Part shown: positions 34,924 through 46,857 of the stretch, one piece after another | How the letters are laid out: each line of letters starts with the position of its first letter | Numbering within the stretch: position 1 is the first letter of the stretch | DNA from: Scalesia atractyloides | Lineage: Eukaryota; Streptophyta; Magnoliopsida; Asterales; Asteraceae | Reading direction: 5' to 3' | Assembly: GCA_947069175.1 (NCBI GenBank) | Contig: CAMTDV010000028.1 | Coordinates: forward strand, 66,572,157 to 66,636,156 | DNA length: 64,000 nucleotides | Made by a program: the position numbers and the translations under genes | Notes under the pieces: generated by a model | The model's input: the letters and a program-made list of their open reading frames with translations, nothing else | What the model was told of the DNA's origin: nothing | Databases searched by the model: none

Positions 34924-35896
34924 CAGGGGTGGACCTAATGCCTTAGCAGTCGTAGCACGGGCTACGGCTCAAGTGCGTGTTTGTAGTGTATTTTTTTCGT
35001 TTTATAGTAAGGATACCCCTGAAATAATACAAGGATACCCCTAACCAGTGGCGGATTCACGGCATAAGTAGGGTGGGCACAGGCCCACCGTCCAGACATG
35101 GCCGGATTCATGCTTTCTGCGCTGAAACCTGTCAAAACATTGCAAATTTGAAAGATTTGTTTGTTTGCCCCTTCCTAATAAAAAGAAAAGTCCATTTCTT
35201 AAATCAGAACATGGAGAGAAGGACATAGAAGTGTAATGGAGGAAAGGAATTTGATTTCTAAAACTTTTCCATGGAGGTCTCGGTAGGTTGCAGAAGTGAA
35301 AATGGGGATATTTTAGGAAGTTATATTGGGATATGTGGTGATTTTTATATTAAGTCCTTCATGTTAAAGTAAAGTTATAAAATAAATCTTTTACTTTGAG
35401 TTAAATTTTAAACTATCTTAAAGTTATGGTTTTAATATCAGACATTAATCATGACTAACTGCAAATAGTTTAATTTGAATTTTAAGAACTCTTTAGTTAA
35501 AACATTTAATATTACTTAAAGATTATTATATCTTCTAATTATCATTGGTTTATATTATAACTTGAACTAATCCGGTTAACACAAGTTTGCATCATGACTT
35601 GATTTGTTATCAGACTTGTTTTAACCAGTCTTTTTTAGACCCAACCAATTTATGCCTCCCGTCAAAAAATATTTTGCATCCGTCATTGTCCCTAACCAAC
35701 CGAACTTGTAGAATAAGGGAGCCCGATTGAAACAGTGACCCAATTGCCCAAATTATTAATAATATGACTGAAATTGTGGCCCAATTAGTTAGGTATTTGT
35801 TGTACTTATTTATTTATTGTTTTTTTTATATTGTATGATTGAAAGGTAAAAAAAATTTGGGATACCCTTAAATTTAATGGGCTAGTTTCGCCACTG
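34924..35896. mobile_element. hAT-type element interrupted by a second hAT element
   Basis: Ends CAGGGGTGGACC and, inverted, CAGTGGCGAAAC. They are flanked by a perfect 8-bp duplication ATTGACAC (34916-34923 and 35897-35904). It contains a complete second element at 35046-35688. No transposase is seen. Confidence 0.75.
35046..35688. mobile_element. Inner hAT-type element, 643 bp
   Basis: Ends CAGTGGCGGATTC and, inverted, CAATGACGGATGC, flanked by CCCCTAAC (35038-35045) and TCCCTAAC (35689-35696), 7 of 8 identical. It was inserted into the outer hAT element and is non-coding. Confidence 0.72.
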
Positions 35897-35904
35897 ATTG
35901 ACAC

Positions 35905-36944
35905 CATGTCACCATGCCACTATGTCTTTCATCTTGTCTTGCTAAATTAAATGGTAAATAGAATATTAATATATTATAAATTCATTTACGTTTCCTAAAA
36001 CAAAAGGATAAGAAGGTCGATCGAAATTTAGTGTGTAGGTTTCTAAATCAGCCGTCTTGCCATGCATCTATATTTACATATATTTAATAAAGTTGATGAT
36101 TATTTGAATATTATATCGGTATTAAAAATTTATGGATTAAATAAAAAAGTTCAAACGGGGCAAGATATGTATGATTTATCTATTTTGACATTTTGTAATT
36201 TAAATCTAGGTCATATGAATAGGAACAAAATAAGGCAAATATTTTTATACATTTCAATATTAATTTTTTCCCACAAATAAAAAAAAATATTATGATTTTT
36301 AATTTGAGTATAATAGCATTTCAAGGAAAAAGTTAATTATTTTAAAAAATATTGTTGCCCTCTTGTTTATAATTTAAATTAGACACAATAGTACGTCTAA
36401 TTTATCCAATTAAAATATTGCGTCTAAACTAGTCAAGACGTTGTGCTCAAATTAATTATAACAAGGTATCAGACGTACAACAAAACAAATTGTGAGATTA
36501 TAGGATAAGTCCAACCAATCACAATTATGGCATATACGTTCATCATTCAATACGCGTATCACATTTTGAAAACTGTGTACACTTCACACACATAATTAGA
36601 CATAAATTAGTTTTTACCTACTCATATGTATATAAAATAATTATTGTGTTGATTTATCATGAATTATTTGTGTAGAACACACTTATATTATTCCATTAAA
36701 AGAGTTTTACACCTAAGTTTAAAGTGAGTACTCAATTTACGACAATAGTGGATAATTCATAGACCCGTATTTTTATGGTGTAGTGCATGTAATTTTTCGA
36801 AATATACAAGTTGACAACAGATATTTAGAGAGTTGCGTATATTGAAGTATGTATGATTGTATGACCGTGTGCTCGTTTTAGAAAGTTCTAACAAGGATTA
36901 TATTATTGATACATATACAATATCTTCTTGTAATAATAAAAAAA
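35905..36944. other. AT-rich intergenic sequence
   Basis: A 72-codon ORF at 36062-36280 has no recognisable domain and AT-driven composition; it is not called. Nothing else was recognised. Confidence 0.45.
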
Positions 36945-37170
36945 CTAGGGTATGCGCCCGCTGTGTTGCGGCGGTAAAGGCGGTGGTACGTTTACCACTG
37001 GTATTCCATTGATATTGGTTCAGTTTGTTACAATACTGATACGATACATGTACTTTGTATAGAAATCAACGATAAACGAATATAGGTACCGACACCAATA
37101 TTGTTCGAATGTTATCGATCGATTGAGATCGTCATCGTATTCATTTTCAATAGAATTTGTATCACAATGT
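36945..37170 (-). mobile_element. Helitron 3' end
   Basis: On the minus strand a GC-rich hairpin (CCGC...GCGG) is followed about ten bases later by CTAG and then T. This is the Helitron 3' signature (hairpin plus CTRR, insertion next to T). The 5' TC end was not found, so only the terminal part is marked. Confidence 0.5.
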
Positions 37171-37533
37171 TGAAAGAAAATAAAAATAGAATGCAAGTTA
37201 CTAAAATGGTCAAATATGTTGTTGGTTTCGTAAGATAGTTGAACGATATCTATGTTCAGTAAGTTGAAAAAAAATAAACATAACCTAGGAGGTACTTTTT
37301 TAAAATATTAATGAGCGCAAGTCATAATCAAGTTAAGTACTTAGAAAATCTAATCACCATTCATCGTTTAGAGCTTAATAAAACTAATATAATTACAAAA
37401 AATATAATTATATGGAAGATCACTAAAAGCAACAGTATTCGAGCTTCGTGGTAACGCCATGATAAAAAAACGATATTTTTCTTATAAAATTACATATAAA
37501 ACTTATGCTATTATTCATGTCATTTGTAAAATC

Positions 37534-37564
<31 letters not shown>

Positions 37565-37565
37565 A

Positions 37566-37800
37566 GTTAACGGGATTTTTCGCGCTATCGCGACGGGAAT
37601 TTGGTTGTTATCCGTTCAATTTGCTACACTACAGATACGATAAGATACGACGCATGCACTCGGTATAACAATCAACACGTCTTTACATCGATTGAAACCA
37701 TACAAACGAACATCGGTATCGATGTTTTTCGGATGATATTGGTTCGATTCATCATGATATCAGTATAGATATTGGTCTAGTTATTGCAGACGAAGTTGTA
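37566..37800 (-). mobile_element. Related Helitron-like fragment
   Basis: It aligns by eye with 36960-37170 (ACAGATACGATA, GTATAACAATCAACA, AACGAACATCGGTAT). A GC hairpin (CGCGCTATCGCG) sits at the same end but without a clear CTRR. A (TA)n run at 37538-37563 adjoins it. Confidence 0.4.
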
Positions 37801-38029
37801 TTATAATTATCAAAACCGATACCTTAAAAAAATATAAGTTCGTTTTTAATGTGAACAACTAAATACTTACAAACCATGTTACATTAATTATTTTAAGAAT
37901 ATTTTATTTATGAAATCATGATCAATTTATAATGGTATATTATTCAATTTAAATTTGAAGTACTATTCGCTGACTAGAAAAAAATATTGATTTCTTTTGA
38001 ATTTTTTAACATGTAAAAAGTTATTATAA

Positions 38030-38242
38030 AAATTTAAGAGTTAAATTAGTATATGTGGTTTGGATAATTTTACCAATTTAGTCAAAAACTTTCATTTTTC
38101 GTCTGTGGATCCAAAAAGGTTTTACCGTTGCCATTTTAGTCCACTGGGTTTACTTAATCCATTTTTTCTGTTAACGAGAAGGACAATTTAGTCATTTTAA
38201 CAGAATATATATAAAATGACCGAAATTCCCTTCTCGTTAACA
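38030..38242. mobile_element. Foldback/MITE remnant
   Basis: Arms at 38171-38198 and 38213-38240 form a near-perfect inverted repeat of 28 bp (TTAACGAGAAGG paired with CCCTTCTCGTTAA) around a 14-bp loop. It is preceded by sequence (TTTTACCGTTGCCATTTTAG) that looks like one half of a longer foldback element whose other half is missing. Confidence 0.5.
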
Positions 38243-38856
38243 AAAATATATTCATGAAGAATTCAAATTCAAATTCAAATAATATCTATAATGTATAATA
38301 ATATTAATATTAATATAGGATAGAAATGATAATTATATAAGATCACACAACTGTTAGAATATATATCACATATTATAAAACTATGCATGAATGATCCGAT
38401 CACAAGTCAACCGTGTTCAGTTTCATGAGTATCATCATCATATACTAAGTATATCCCTCAATAACAAAGTTAAGGTAGGGTTTGATAAGAAGGGTAAAAT
38501 GTATATAGTCTTACCTCTACCCTGTTAGAATAGAGAGGCTGTTTCAATGAGACTCTCAGCTCGATAATAGTTTTGCATCAAGCTTTGGATATAAGGCACA
38601 TAACACTCAGCAATTGGGACAAAGGCCGATTAGTGTGTGTACCATTTTTTCTTTTGGCTATCAACCCCATCACATGATGCATGATTAACCGTCCGCCGAT
38701 TTTAACATTATTTTCACGAAATTAGTAAAATAACGTTAATATTAGTGCAATTTCACTTTTGTCCCCCCTCAAGGGCCCACACATATATACATTATATGCA
38801 CACACCGCAAGCGTGAAAATTCAACAAGAAAACATGCGATTGATGCACGGTAAAAT

Positions 38857-39011
38857 CAGTGGCGGATCCAGCCCTGTTTTGTGGGTTCATATGAACCCAC
38901 TCGGTTTGGAAAACATGGAAAAAATTAGTGAGAACTTTGTATGATTTAAATAAAAATAGTGAGAATCTATCAAAACGAACCCACTGAAAGAAGTTTCTGG
39001 ATCCACCACTG
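38857..39011. mobile_element. hAT-type MITE, 155 bp
   Basis: Ends CAGTGGCGGATCCAG and, inverted, CAGTGGTGGATCCAG (14 of 15 identical). Flanks GGTAAAAT and GATAAGAT agree at 6 of 8. The short ORFs overlapping it (38759-38944, 38887-39174) are incidental. Confidence 0.68.
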
Positions 39012-39019
39012 GATAAGAT

Positions 39020-40504
39020 TGTGAATTGATCATGAAGGTTTGGTCAACTCCAACAAGTATGGTCGACTCTAATGATAACAAATAAAAGTTGAAGAACATT
39101 ACGACAAAAGATTGATGGATCAACCACTCCAAGTTTGAAAACAAAAATAGTTGAAACTCATATGCACACCTCATAAATATTCAAAGGACATTCAAGCCAC
39201 GAGCAATTGACCCGAGTTTAATATAACCAATAGCACTAAAATGATAAAATTCAATATTTTTATAAAAAAGTTACTTTTATAAAGATTCCACCTTTATATA
39301 TAAAATGGGTGACAAACCATAATTGAAAGATATACTGTATTTTGGTTAAATGGTAAACACTTTGAAGATACTTCAATAGGCCTTTCATGTCTTGAGTAAA
39401 TAACTTTTACGAACTTAAAAGACTTTTCTAGTTATATTGGTCAAGTGTCATTTTACAAATGTTTCTTCACACCTCTACAAAAGCTAATAGTTAGATTTTA
39501 GAGTAAGTATATATATAACGTCTACAAGTATTGTGAGAAGTTATGATTGGTATCAAAGGGTGTATAGTTTAGTGGTATAACATTTTTTTATGAGGTTAAA
39601 AGTTTTACTCTCGTAATAAATAGTAAAATTTAGAAATAAGATTAATTGATGTTTTAGTTAGTTCTAATAAAACTGCACTTGATAATATTTATCAACACGA
39701 AAGAGAAGTAAGGTGGTATTGAAAATCTTTTATGGATAGTGATCTCTCATGTTAATTCACCCCTGTACATTTAATATTTTTAATAAAAAATATTAAAATT
39801 CACTTTCAGAATTGTAAGTTATTTTGAAGATAATATTCATAATATAATACTAATATTAAAGTTGTGTTGGGTGACATTCCAATAATATTGCTACTTATAA
39901 ACATCCACGTATGCTAAACTTTTTTGTTTCTTCGTTAAGTGACATTGTGATAACAAAATATGACATGGATTAATTGGATTTTTCGACACTCCGTATCATT
40001 CTTTTCTTGTGACCATGGAAGGGTACGTGAAAAAGACCTTTGTGATGGTTTTGAAAATTTAAAAAGATAAATTAGTGAAATAGTAATTAGTTATTTTTTA
40101 ATAAATTCTTCAAATCATTTTTTTATAAATACGAATCAAGTTTATAAATTATTCCATTATTTAGAATTGTTCAAGTGAGTGATCTAACTAGAACATTTAT
40201 GAAACTTGGTTATTATTTAGTGACTTTTGTCCTTAATCAAGTTTTATATCCCATGTCACTTAATTTCGATAAAAAAAAGTTATTCAAATAGTCCCTATGA
40301 TATGTCTAATTTGTAGATTTGATCCTTAAGTATGGAAATTACACATTTGGTTAGGGGTGTTCAGTATTCAAGTTTTATTCAAAAAAATTCAAAATTCAAC
40401 TATATTCGAATAAGATTATCAAGGTTTGAATTCGGTTGTTAAGAATTTGAATTTAGTTCAATAATCAAATAGGAATTTATGATTTTCAATTTAATTCGAA
40501 ATTC
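39020..40504. other. AT-rich flank of the copia element
   Basis: No gene was recognised. AATTC (40500-40504) would be the left copy of the copia target duplication; the right copy lies beyond the window. Confidence 0.4.
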
Positions 40505-40697
40505 TATTGATAATTTTTGTGTCTGTCGCTTGTTCTTAGTTACATTGTAATTGTACGGTCTTTGCTCAAGTGTCTGTATAAGTTTGGTCATGTCGAACAG
40601 ATCAAGATATCCTTCTATCTTGGTTTAGTACGACATCTTAGCTTGTCTGTGTTAATCAGTTGCATGAGTGCATACCGTTGAGTCTTGTGTACGTCGT

Positions 40698-40895
40698 TGC
40701 TTCGTATGAAATTGGTTGCTTCGTACGAAACCAGTTGCTTCGTACGAAATGTTGCTTCGTCGAACTGGTTGCTTCGTACGAAAACTGGTTGCTTCGTACG
40801 AACTTGGCTGCTTCGTACGAAAACTGGTTGCTTCGTATGAAATTGGCTGCTTCGTACGAAACCAGTTGCTCTGTACGAAATAATTTCGTACGGAT
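40698..40895. repeat. TTCGTACGAA palindrome array in copia LTR
   Basis: About nine 10-bp palindromes TTCGTACGAA or one-base variants (TTCGTATGAA), spaced about 20-24 bp, separated by GTTGC and AACTGG-like spacers. The array lies directly upstream of the TATA box. The 3' LTR has about five units (63800-63892). ORFs on both strands here are made of the repeats. Confidence 0.88.
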
Positions 40896-40911
40896 GACTA
40901 GCATGAGACAC

Positions 40912-40919
40912 TATATAAG
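40912..40919 (+). promoter_or_regulatory. TATA box of copia LTR
   Basis: TATATAAG just downstream of the palindrome array. The equivalent site in the 3' LTR is 63921-63928. Confidence 0.7.
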
Positions 40920-41228
40920 CAGACATACACCTCTCAGTGAGGTTTAGCCTTTGAGTCTTTCTGCTGACGAACTGATCTTTTGGTGGGATCTCTCAGTCAG
41001 CATTTCTGGTGAAGACGAAGACACAAGAACGCAGCAAGTTTGTTTGAGTCATACGAACATTGTGTGTATATGTTTGTACTTGTTCTCAATCATTAATCAA
41101 GATAGTGAATCTTTGGTTACCCTGTTCTTTACTTTGCTTTGGTTGCATGCACACTTGGATTCCGCACTTGTGTGTGTGTTATATGAACAAGGAATAGTTT
41201 TAACTTGATCCTCAGGTGGACCTACAAG

Positions 41229-41240
41229 TGGTATCAGAGC
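41229..41240 (+). promoter_or_regulatory. Primer-binding site of copia element
   Basis: TGGTATCAGAGC, complementary to the 3' end of initiator tRNA-Met, begins two bases after the 5' LTR end. Confidence 0.88.
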
Positions 41241-41439
41241 TTTGGCTCTTTCCTTGTTCAAAACCGGGCTTGGTGTGTCTGAGCTAGTTTGAAGATTTCT
41301 GAAGTGTTCTTGAGCCTCCAGCAGAAAACTTAAGTTTTGGATAGTAAACTAACACAAAACTTGGTTAAAATCTGTTGCATGCAGAAAATTTTTATGGTAA
41401 AATATTTCTGAAGAACATACTTGAAGAAGAAATTCACCA

Positions 41440-41665
41440 GAAAACTCATCCGTACGAAATTTTCGTACAAAGAAAACTCATCCGTACGAAGTTTTCATAC
41501 GAAGGAACTCATGCCGTATGAAGTTTTCGTATGAAGGAACTCATCCGTACGAAGTTTTCGTTCGAAGGAACTCATCCGTACGAAGTTTTCGTACGAAGGA
41601 ACTCATCCGTACGAAGTTGATTCGTACGAAAGCACTCATCCGTACGAAATTGGTTCGTATGAATA
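41440..41665. repeat. 31-bp tandem repeats in copia leader
   Basis: Units CATCCGTACGAAGTTTTCGT plus ACGAAGGAACT; starts at 41542, 41573 and 41604 give a 31-bp period, with diverged units on either side. Each carries one or two CGTACG cores. This lies between primer site and gag, so it would be in the transcribed leader. Confidence 0.88.
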
Positions 41666-41807
41666 ATCTTCGTTATTGTTTGTTTTTCGTACTTCAGATT
41701 TTCAAAGTTGTGTGCTTTTCAAATATTTTCAAAATTGTGAACTTTTAAAAGGTAATTGTTATTTTCAAAGCTTAAACCTTTAAATTTTCATAAATCAAGA
41801 AAATATA

Positions 41808-43225
41808 ATGAGTTCTAACCGTGGGATTGGAGTTGTTCAAGCTCAAATCAGGAGTCTTCGCAAAGCTCCACAACATCATGGGTAAAGTCTTTGATGCCTC
41901 AACATATAACTATGATCTCTGTAAATCAGTAGGCGTGTGTTGCAAATCAGAATCAAAGCATCCAAACTCTGTTAATGAGCGAAAGTGAAACAGGGAGTAA
42001 TAACCGACCGCCGAAGTTAATCACATGAACGATTATCCTTCATGGAAAAGTCGTTTTCATACGTATGTTCTCGGTCAAAACAAGGAATTGTGGACGTGTT
42101 TCACTACCCCCTACAAGGAATCACTTGAAGAAGCTGGATCAAATCCAACCTCATTGGCCAATCTAGTCGAAAGTGACAAGAAAGCTTACGATCTAGAGAA
42201 AAAGGCATTTGCTATCCTCACACAAGCTCTGCATAAAGACATTTATCATCAGTTTGTGTATTGTATAAAACAAAAAATTTGTGGGACACTTTGGAAGCAA
42301 GAGGTGAAGGTAACGCTGCTACCAGGAAGATCCGACATGATCTGCTCAAGAAAGAGTTTGAAGGTTTCATGTTCATGGAGAACGAAACCTTGAATGATAT
42401 GACCACTCAGTTTTATCATCTTCTTAGCAAAATGTACTCGTATAAAGTGTTAGCAGCACCACAAAAATTGTGATACGATTTGTTGATGCTTTACCACCAA
42501 AATGGGGTCAATTTATTGATCTATTAAAATATACAGGTGTTTTGGACTCAATAAGTATTTATGAATTTGTGCAGAAACTGGAGAACAAGAATGAAGAAGA
42601 GCTCTGGAAGGAACAAGGAGTCAATGTTCCACAAAACCCTGAAATGTATTTTGGAGGTATTAATGCAGGTACAAGCTCAAGTCAGCAACCGAAGCTGCGA
42701 ACCACGTTTGTGTCAAACGTGAACCCCTTCCTACCACAACCTGTTCAATCAAGCCAGCCTACAGGCTCGAGTAATCAAGCCTATGGACAAAGCTTCGATC
42801 CGAAAGCCTTCCTTCCACAACCAAGGGATTTAGCGCATAAAGCTCCACATCAAGCTCCTCAACAAGCTTTCTATGGAAGCAACAGTCATCTACAAATCCC
42901 AACACTGTCAAACTTGACACGTCCAATCTCTCTAATATCAACGTAGAAGTTGCCCAGGAACATATGGAACTTCTAAATACCATGGTCAGTGCTTATTGTG
43001 GTTTAGTTTGCAGGTCAAATAGGGAACACAATTTGACGAATGAAGACTATGAACAAATTGACCGAGATGAAATGGAGCTGATGGACATCAAATGGGCATT
43101 TGCAAGCGCTGTGAGAAGAGCGAAGGATTATATGAGAAGAACGGGTAGAACCGGTTTGGAAAGCAAGAAGGATACAAAATACGTCTTTGACAAAACCGCC
43201 GTTACTTGCTTCAACTGTGGAGAAA
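41808..43225 (+). pseudogene. copia gag, N-terminal part up to the zinc knuckle
   Basis: The start MSSNRGIGVVQAQ is at 41808, followed by a stop. The open stretch 42025-42393 begins MNDYPSWKSRFHTYVLGQNK (gag UBN2-type fold). After frameshifts come DTLEARGEGNAATRKIRHDL, FVDALPPKWGQFIDLLKY, a Gln/Pro-rich linker, and IDRDEMELMDIKWAFASAVR. It ends with TCFNCGE, the first half of a CCHC knuckle, cut by the insertion at 43226. Confidence 0.88.
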
Positions 43226-46200
43226 TGTAACACCCTCTAAAATCATGTCCAATATTATAGTGACACGTGTTGTATTTTTAAATATAGTCTGTTAAAGACC
43301 AATAAGGACTAAAGGCGTCAACATGCTCAAACTGAGCCTCTGAGTGACTCTCCGATGTCAACATGCATAAATAACAGCCTCGAGTGACTGATATGTCAAC
43401 ATGCTTAAATCATTAGCCCTGAGTGACTGATATGTCAACATGCTTAAATCATTAGCCTCTGAGTGACTGATACGTCAACATGCTTGAAATTTGGCCTCTG
43501 AGTGACTGATATGTCAACATGCCCAGCCTCTGAGTGACATCGGAATCAACATGCTTATAATAAGCCTCTAAGTAATTCTTTGTGAAGTCCTAACTCTCAT
43601 ACGTGCCATTTGTTGGACGAGAGGGTTCAATTTTGTAAATATGTGAAAGTTGGATAATGGAGGGATTAAAAGTGTCAACTGTTAATTTATACCTCTGAAT
43701 GACCTTTAAATGAACGAGAGCTCGACAATGTCCGGGCATAATCTCGGTATGCCAAGTATTGGCTACGGAGGGCTAAAAGTGCCAAAAAAAAGTGTTTAAA
43801 AAGGTTTTTAGAAGCTTTTTAAAGTTTAGGGGCTAAAGTGTCAAGCTTTAAAACTGGCCGTGGGGCGGTCGCGGGCGCGAGAGACCAGGCCTGGGTCTCT
43901 CGCGGGGCGCGAGAAGGCCTCTGTTGCAGAAAATTTGTTTGGCAGCCAAGCAAAGCTCCAAAAACCATTAAATCAAAACCATGGACTTGTAATCAGCTAT
44001 GCCACGTTTTGGGACACTTGTAAGCTTCCTCTTATACCCCTAAACACCTGGCTTCACCTCCTTTGAGCTCTCCAACTATAAATAGGTGCTTAAGTTCACC
44101 ATTTCAACTTGACCTTTCTCATTAAATCACTCTTCTCCCTCCTCTGGAAGTTCCTAGCTGAAAGGAGATCCAACTTAGTTCTCTTGCATTGTAAGACCTC
44201 TTATAAGTGTTCCTTGCTCTTGCATTTTCGTTTATAGGCTTTTATAGCCAAAAGTCAAGCGTTTTGTAAAATGTTTTGACTTTCGGTTAAGACCATTATG
44301 GTCCAGCCATTGTTTCGAAATGAACATGGCTAAGTATTGTAATACGGTAGGTGTTAGTCCCCATAAATGGCACCTCCTGAAGATCACGTTTGCTAGACCA
44401 ATTGACGGGTCAAAGTTATGAAAATAAAAAGTCAAATAAGCCATTTTTCGAAAAAATCATAAATTGATCTTATATATGTTATGAAACATGTTTTGACACT
44501 TAAACAAGTTGGTAATAAATATTAGAACACGTAAGAACATGTTCGCTCGTCAATTTCAGTTATAGGGTCGGTTCGCAACCGAAAGTCGTGAAGTTTGACT
44601 TCTGCTTTGACTATCGATTCTGACCCGATTTAGATTAGTTACTTACTGATCTAAAGTTGCATTATGATCATAATATAATGTAGCATAACCCTCTGAGGTT
44701 ATATTACATGATCATAATCAGAATCCAAGTTTATGCGCAAGTTCCATAGTTATGCCATCTTTGACCAAAATGCCCTTTTTTACATAAATAAAAGATTTAA
44801 TGATAATAAACTTTAAAATGAGTTTCCTACTGATGTAATATTATAAGTAGGATTATTTGGGATGTTAAATCAAGTTATAAACTGAGTTTTCAAACAAGTC
44901 CTTAAACTATGTCGATAAATGACGGTTTTAGCCCATGTGGCTTATAAAATGGTTTTAATAATATCTTTTCAAGTTAAATCATTTACCTACTGATATGTAT
45001 ATTAAATAACATGTTTTAAATATTTTAATCTGACCTTAATGTCAGTTTTCGTAAACATCACTTAAAAACGTCATTTTACGACATAAGCGCCGTTTCGGCA
45101 CATAGTATGGTTTTAAACCATATTATTGACCAAGACTTGTTACCTACTAATTTTAAAACTTATTTTAAAAATATCTACAGTAGGTACATGATATAAATTC
45201 ATAATCCCAAATAAATTATAAACTATGTGTAAAATGACCAAAATGCCCCTTCGGTGCATAGTTTGGTCATAAAGGATAATTTTCACATATAATTGACATC
45301 CTACTGATATTATATCATAAATAAAGTATTTTCCAGAATACTTATGACTATAACATTAAAATTATATTCAAGTTCCTTTATTACGGTATAAAATTACCAA
45401 AATGCCCTTATGAGGCATAATTTCGTTTTAAAACCTTAACGGGCATACAAGTTGATATCCCACTGATATCTTAACTTATTTAAAGTATAATGGCATATAT
45501 AACTTGTCCATGACTTATCCGGTTACCCGATATCGCTAATATGCGCACGGTTACGTATATGTAACTATTTTACGGAGATTAAACGAAACGGGTTTAACCT
45601 TGTCATTTTAGTTTCAAAATCCAGAATGTTTATAGTTTACCCATATATACAAGTCAAGTACTTGTCAGGTTTAAACTACATTTTATCCAATCATCGTTTA
45701 ATCAAGCGTTATACGTAATGATCATGTACACTCTTCGTTTATAAGACCGTTAGTATTTAATTCGCTAGCTTATGCCATAATCCAGACTAGAGCCTTGCCG
45801 GTAAATGCTATCTACACTTGGTACTTTTGTATATGGCTGAGTTATTTAAAATAAAAGAAGAAGACTAGCTCAGGTAAATACTCTCGACTTATTTTCCCTA
45901 TACGGGCTTGGGATACGGTAAATTATTACCGCTTGGTCCAAAATGGGGTCAATCGAATGCCCACTTGTGGCTAGTAAACCCGCATATTTCGTTTTAATCA
46001 GTTTTGTTTAATAACTTAAACATCGTGGGTTAAATTACCATGTCCTGGATATCCTGGGCTCAATACATTAGTTATTGGCCACGACCTTAGCACGGGGTGT
46101 AGGCATAGACCTTTTGATGCTCATATGCAATGTTCCCAAGACGTTGGGGATGACTCCTTCGTGAGTCCTGAGTGGTGTGTATTTAATCATGTCTCGGTTT

Positions 46201-46689
46201 CTGTACTGGGCCCTGTATGTATTGACAAACATGTGAATCTGATACAAGGTTACAAGGTCAACTTTCCCAAGTTATAAAAAGATTTTGTGCTGATACGCAC
46301 TTAAAATATTTTCGAAATGTTTTCAAAATGAGTTAGTTGGGTGTATTTACCAGCGAAAGCTGACGTATTTTCAAAAGACTAATCTGCAGGTACAATATGA
46401 AAATAAGCCGGAAGTGCTCGGTAGTGATAGGGATCTTGCAAATCCTAAATCGCCCAAAGTCTTTTTTGTATTCTTTCCATTTACAATTTATGATCCGCCT
46501 GTGGATCTTATATTACAAGCTTGTATATTATTTTGTATTTTAGAACATTCGGTTTGTAATAGTAATTTCACTCCAAGACTTCCACTGTGCCGTGTTTAAT
46601 TGACTATGATGTTATCACTGTTACCACGATACTCCCCACCCGGGCCCACCGGTGTTTGGATTTCGGGGTTGGAAATCCGGGGTGTGACA
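43226..46689 (+). repeat. 5' LTR of copy C
   Basis: 3,464 bp, TGTAACACC to GGGTGTGACA. The 38-bp array (about 43318-43580) has about seven units. A perfect 11-bp GC-rich hairpin lies at about 43875-43905; TATA box is at 44077. Confidence 0.95.
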
Positions 46690-46693
46690 GGGT

Positions 46694-46707
46694 TGGTATC
46701 AGAGCCA
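46694..46707 (+). promoter_or_regulatory. Primer-binding site of copy C
   Basis: TGGTATCAGAGCCA, initiator tRNA-Met type, placed as in copy B. Confidence 0.9.
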
Positions 46708-46857
46708 ACGTTTGAGAGAATTAAACACTAGCCTTTTGTGTTTAGTCTCAAACTTACACGAGCACATTCCTTAGACTTCCGAGTCTAGGCTTTGACCTAG
46801 GATTACTCATTCATTATTAAGTTATAATATGTTTTTAAATTGATTTTTAACAGGAAA

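Larger units (their letters stand above)
40505..41226 (+). repeat. 5' LTR of copia element
   Basis: 722 bp, ending CCTACA just before the primer site. The start reads TATTGATA, whereas the 3' LTR reads TGTTGATAC, so the terminal TG is mutated here. It contains the palindrome array at about 40698-40895 and TATATAAG at 40912. The LTR start is set by alignment with 63608. Confidence 0.85.

Noticed and set aside
36062..36280. 72-codon ORF
   Set aside because: AT-driven composition without recognisable motif.
40615..40947. ORFs with SYEA/VRSNQF repeats in both strands, also at 63720-63956 and 41518-41748
   Set aside because: Translations of the TTCGTACGAA palindrome arrays in the copia LTR and leader.
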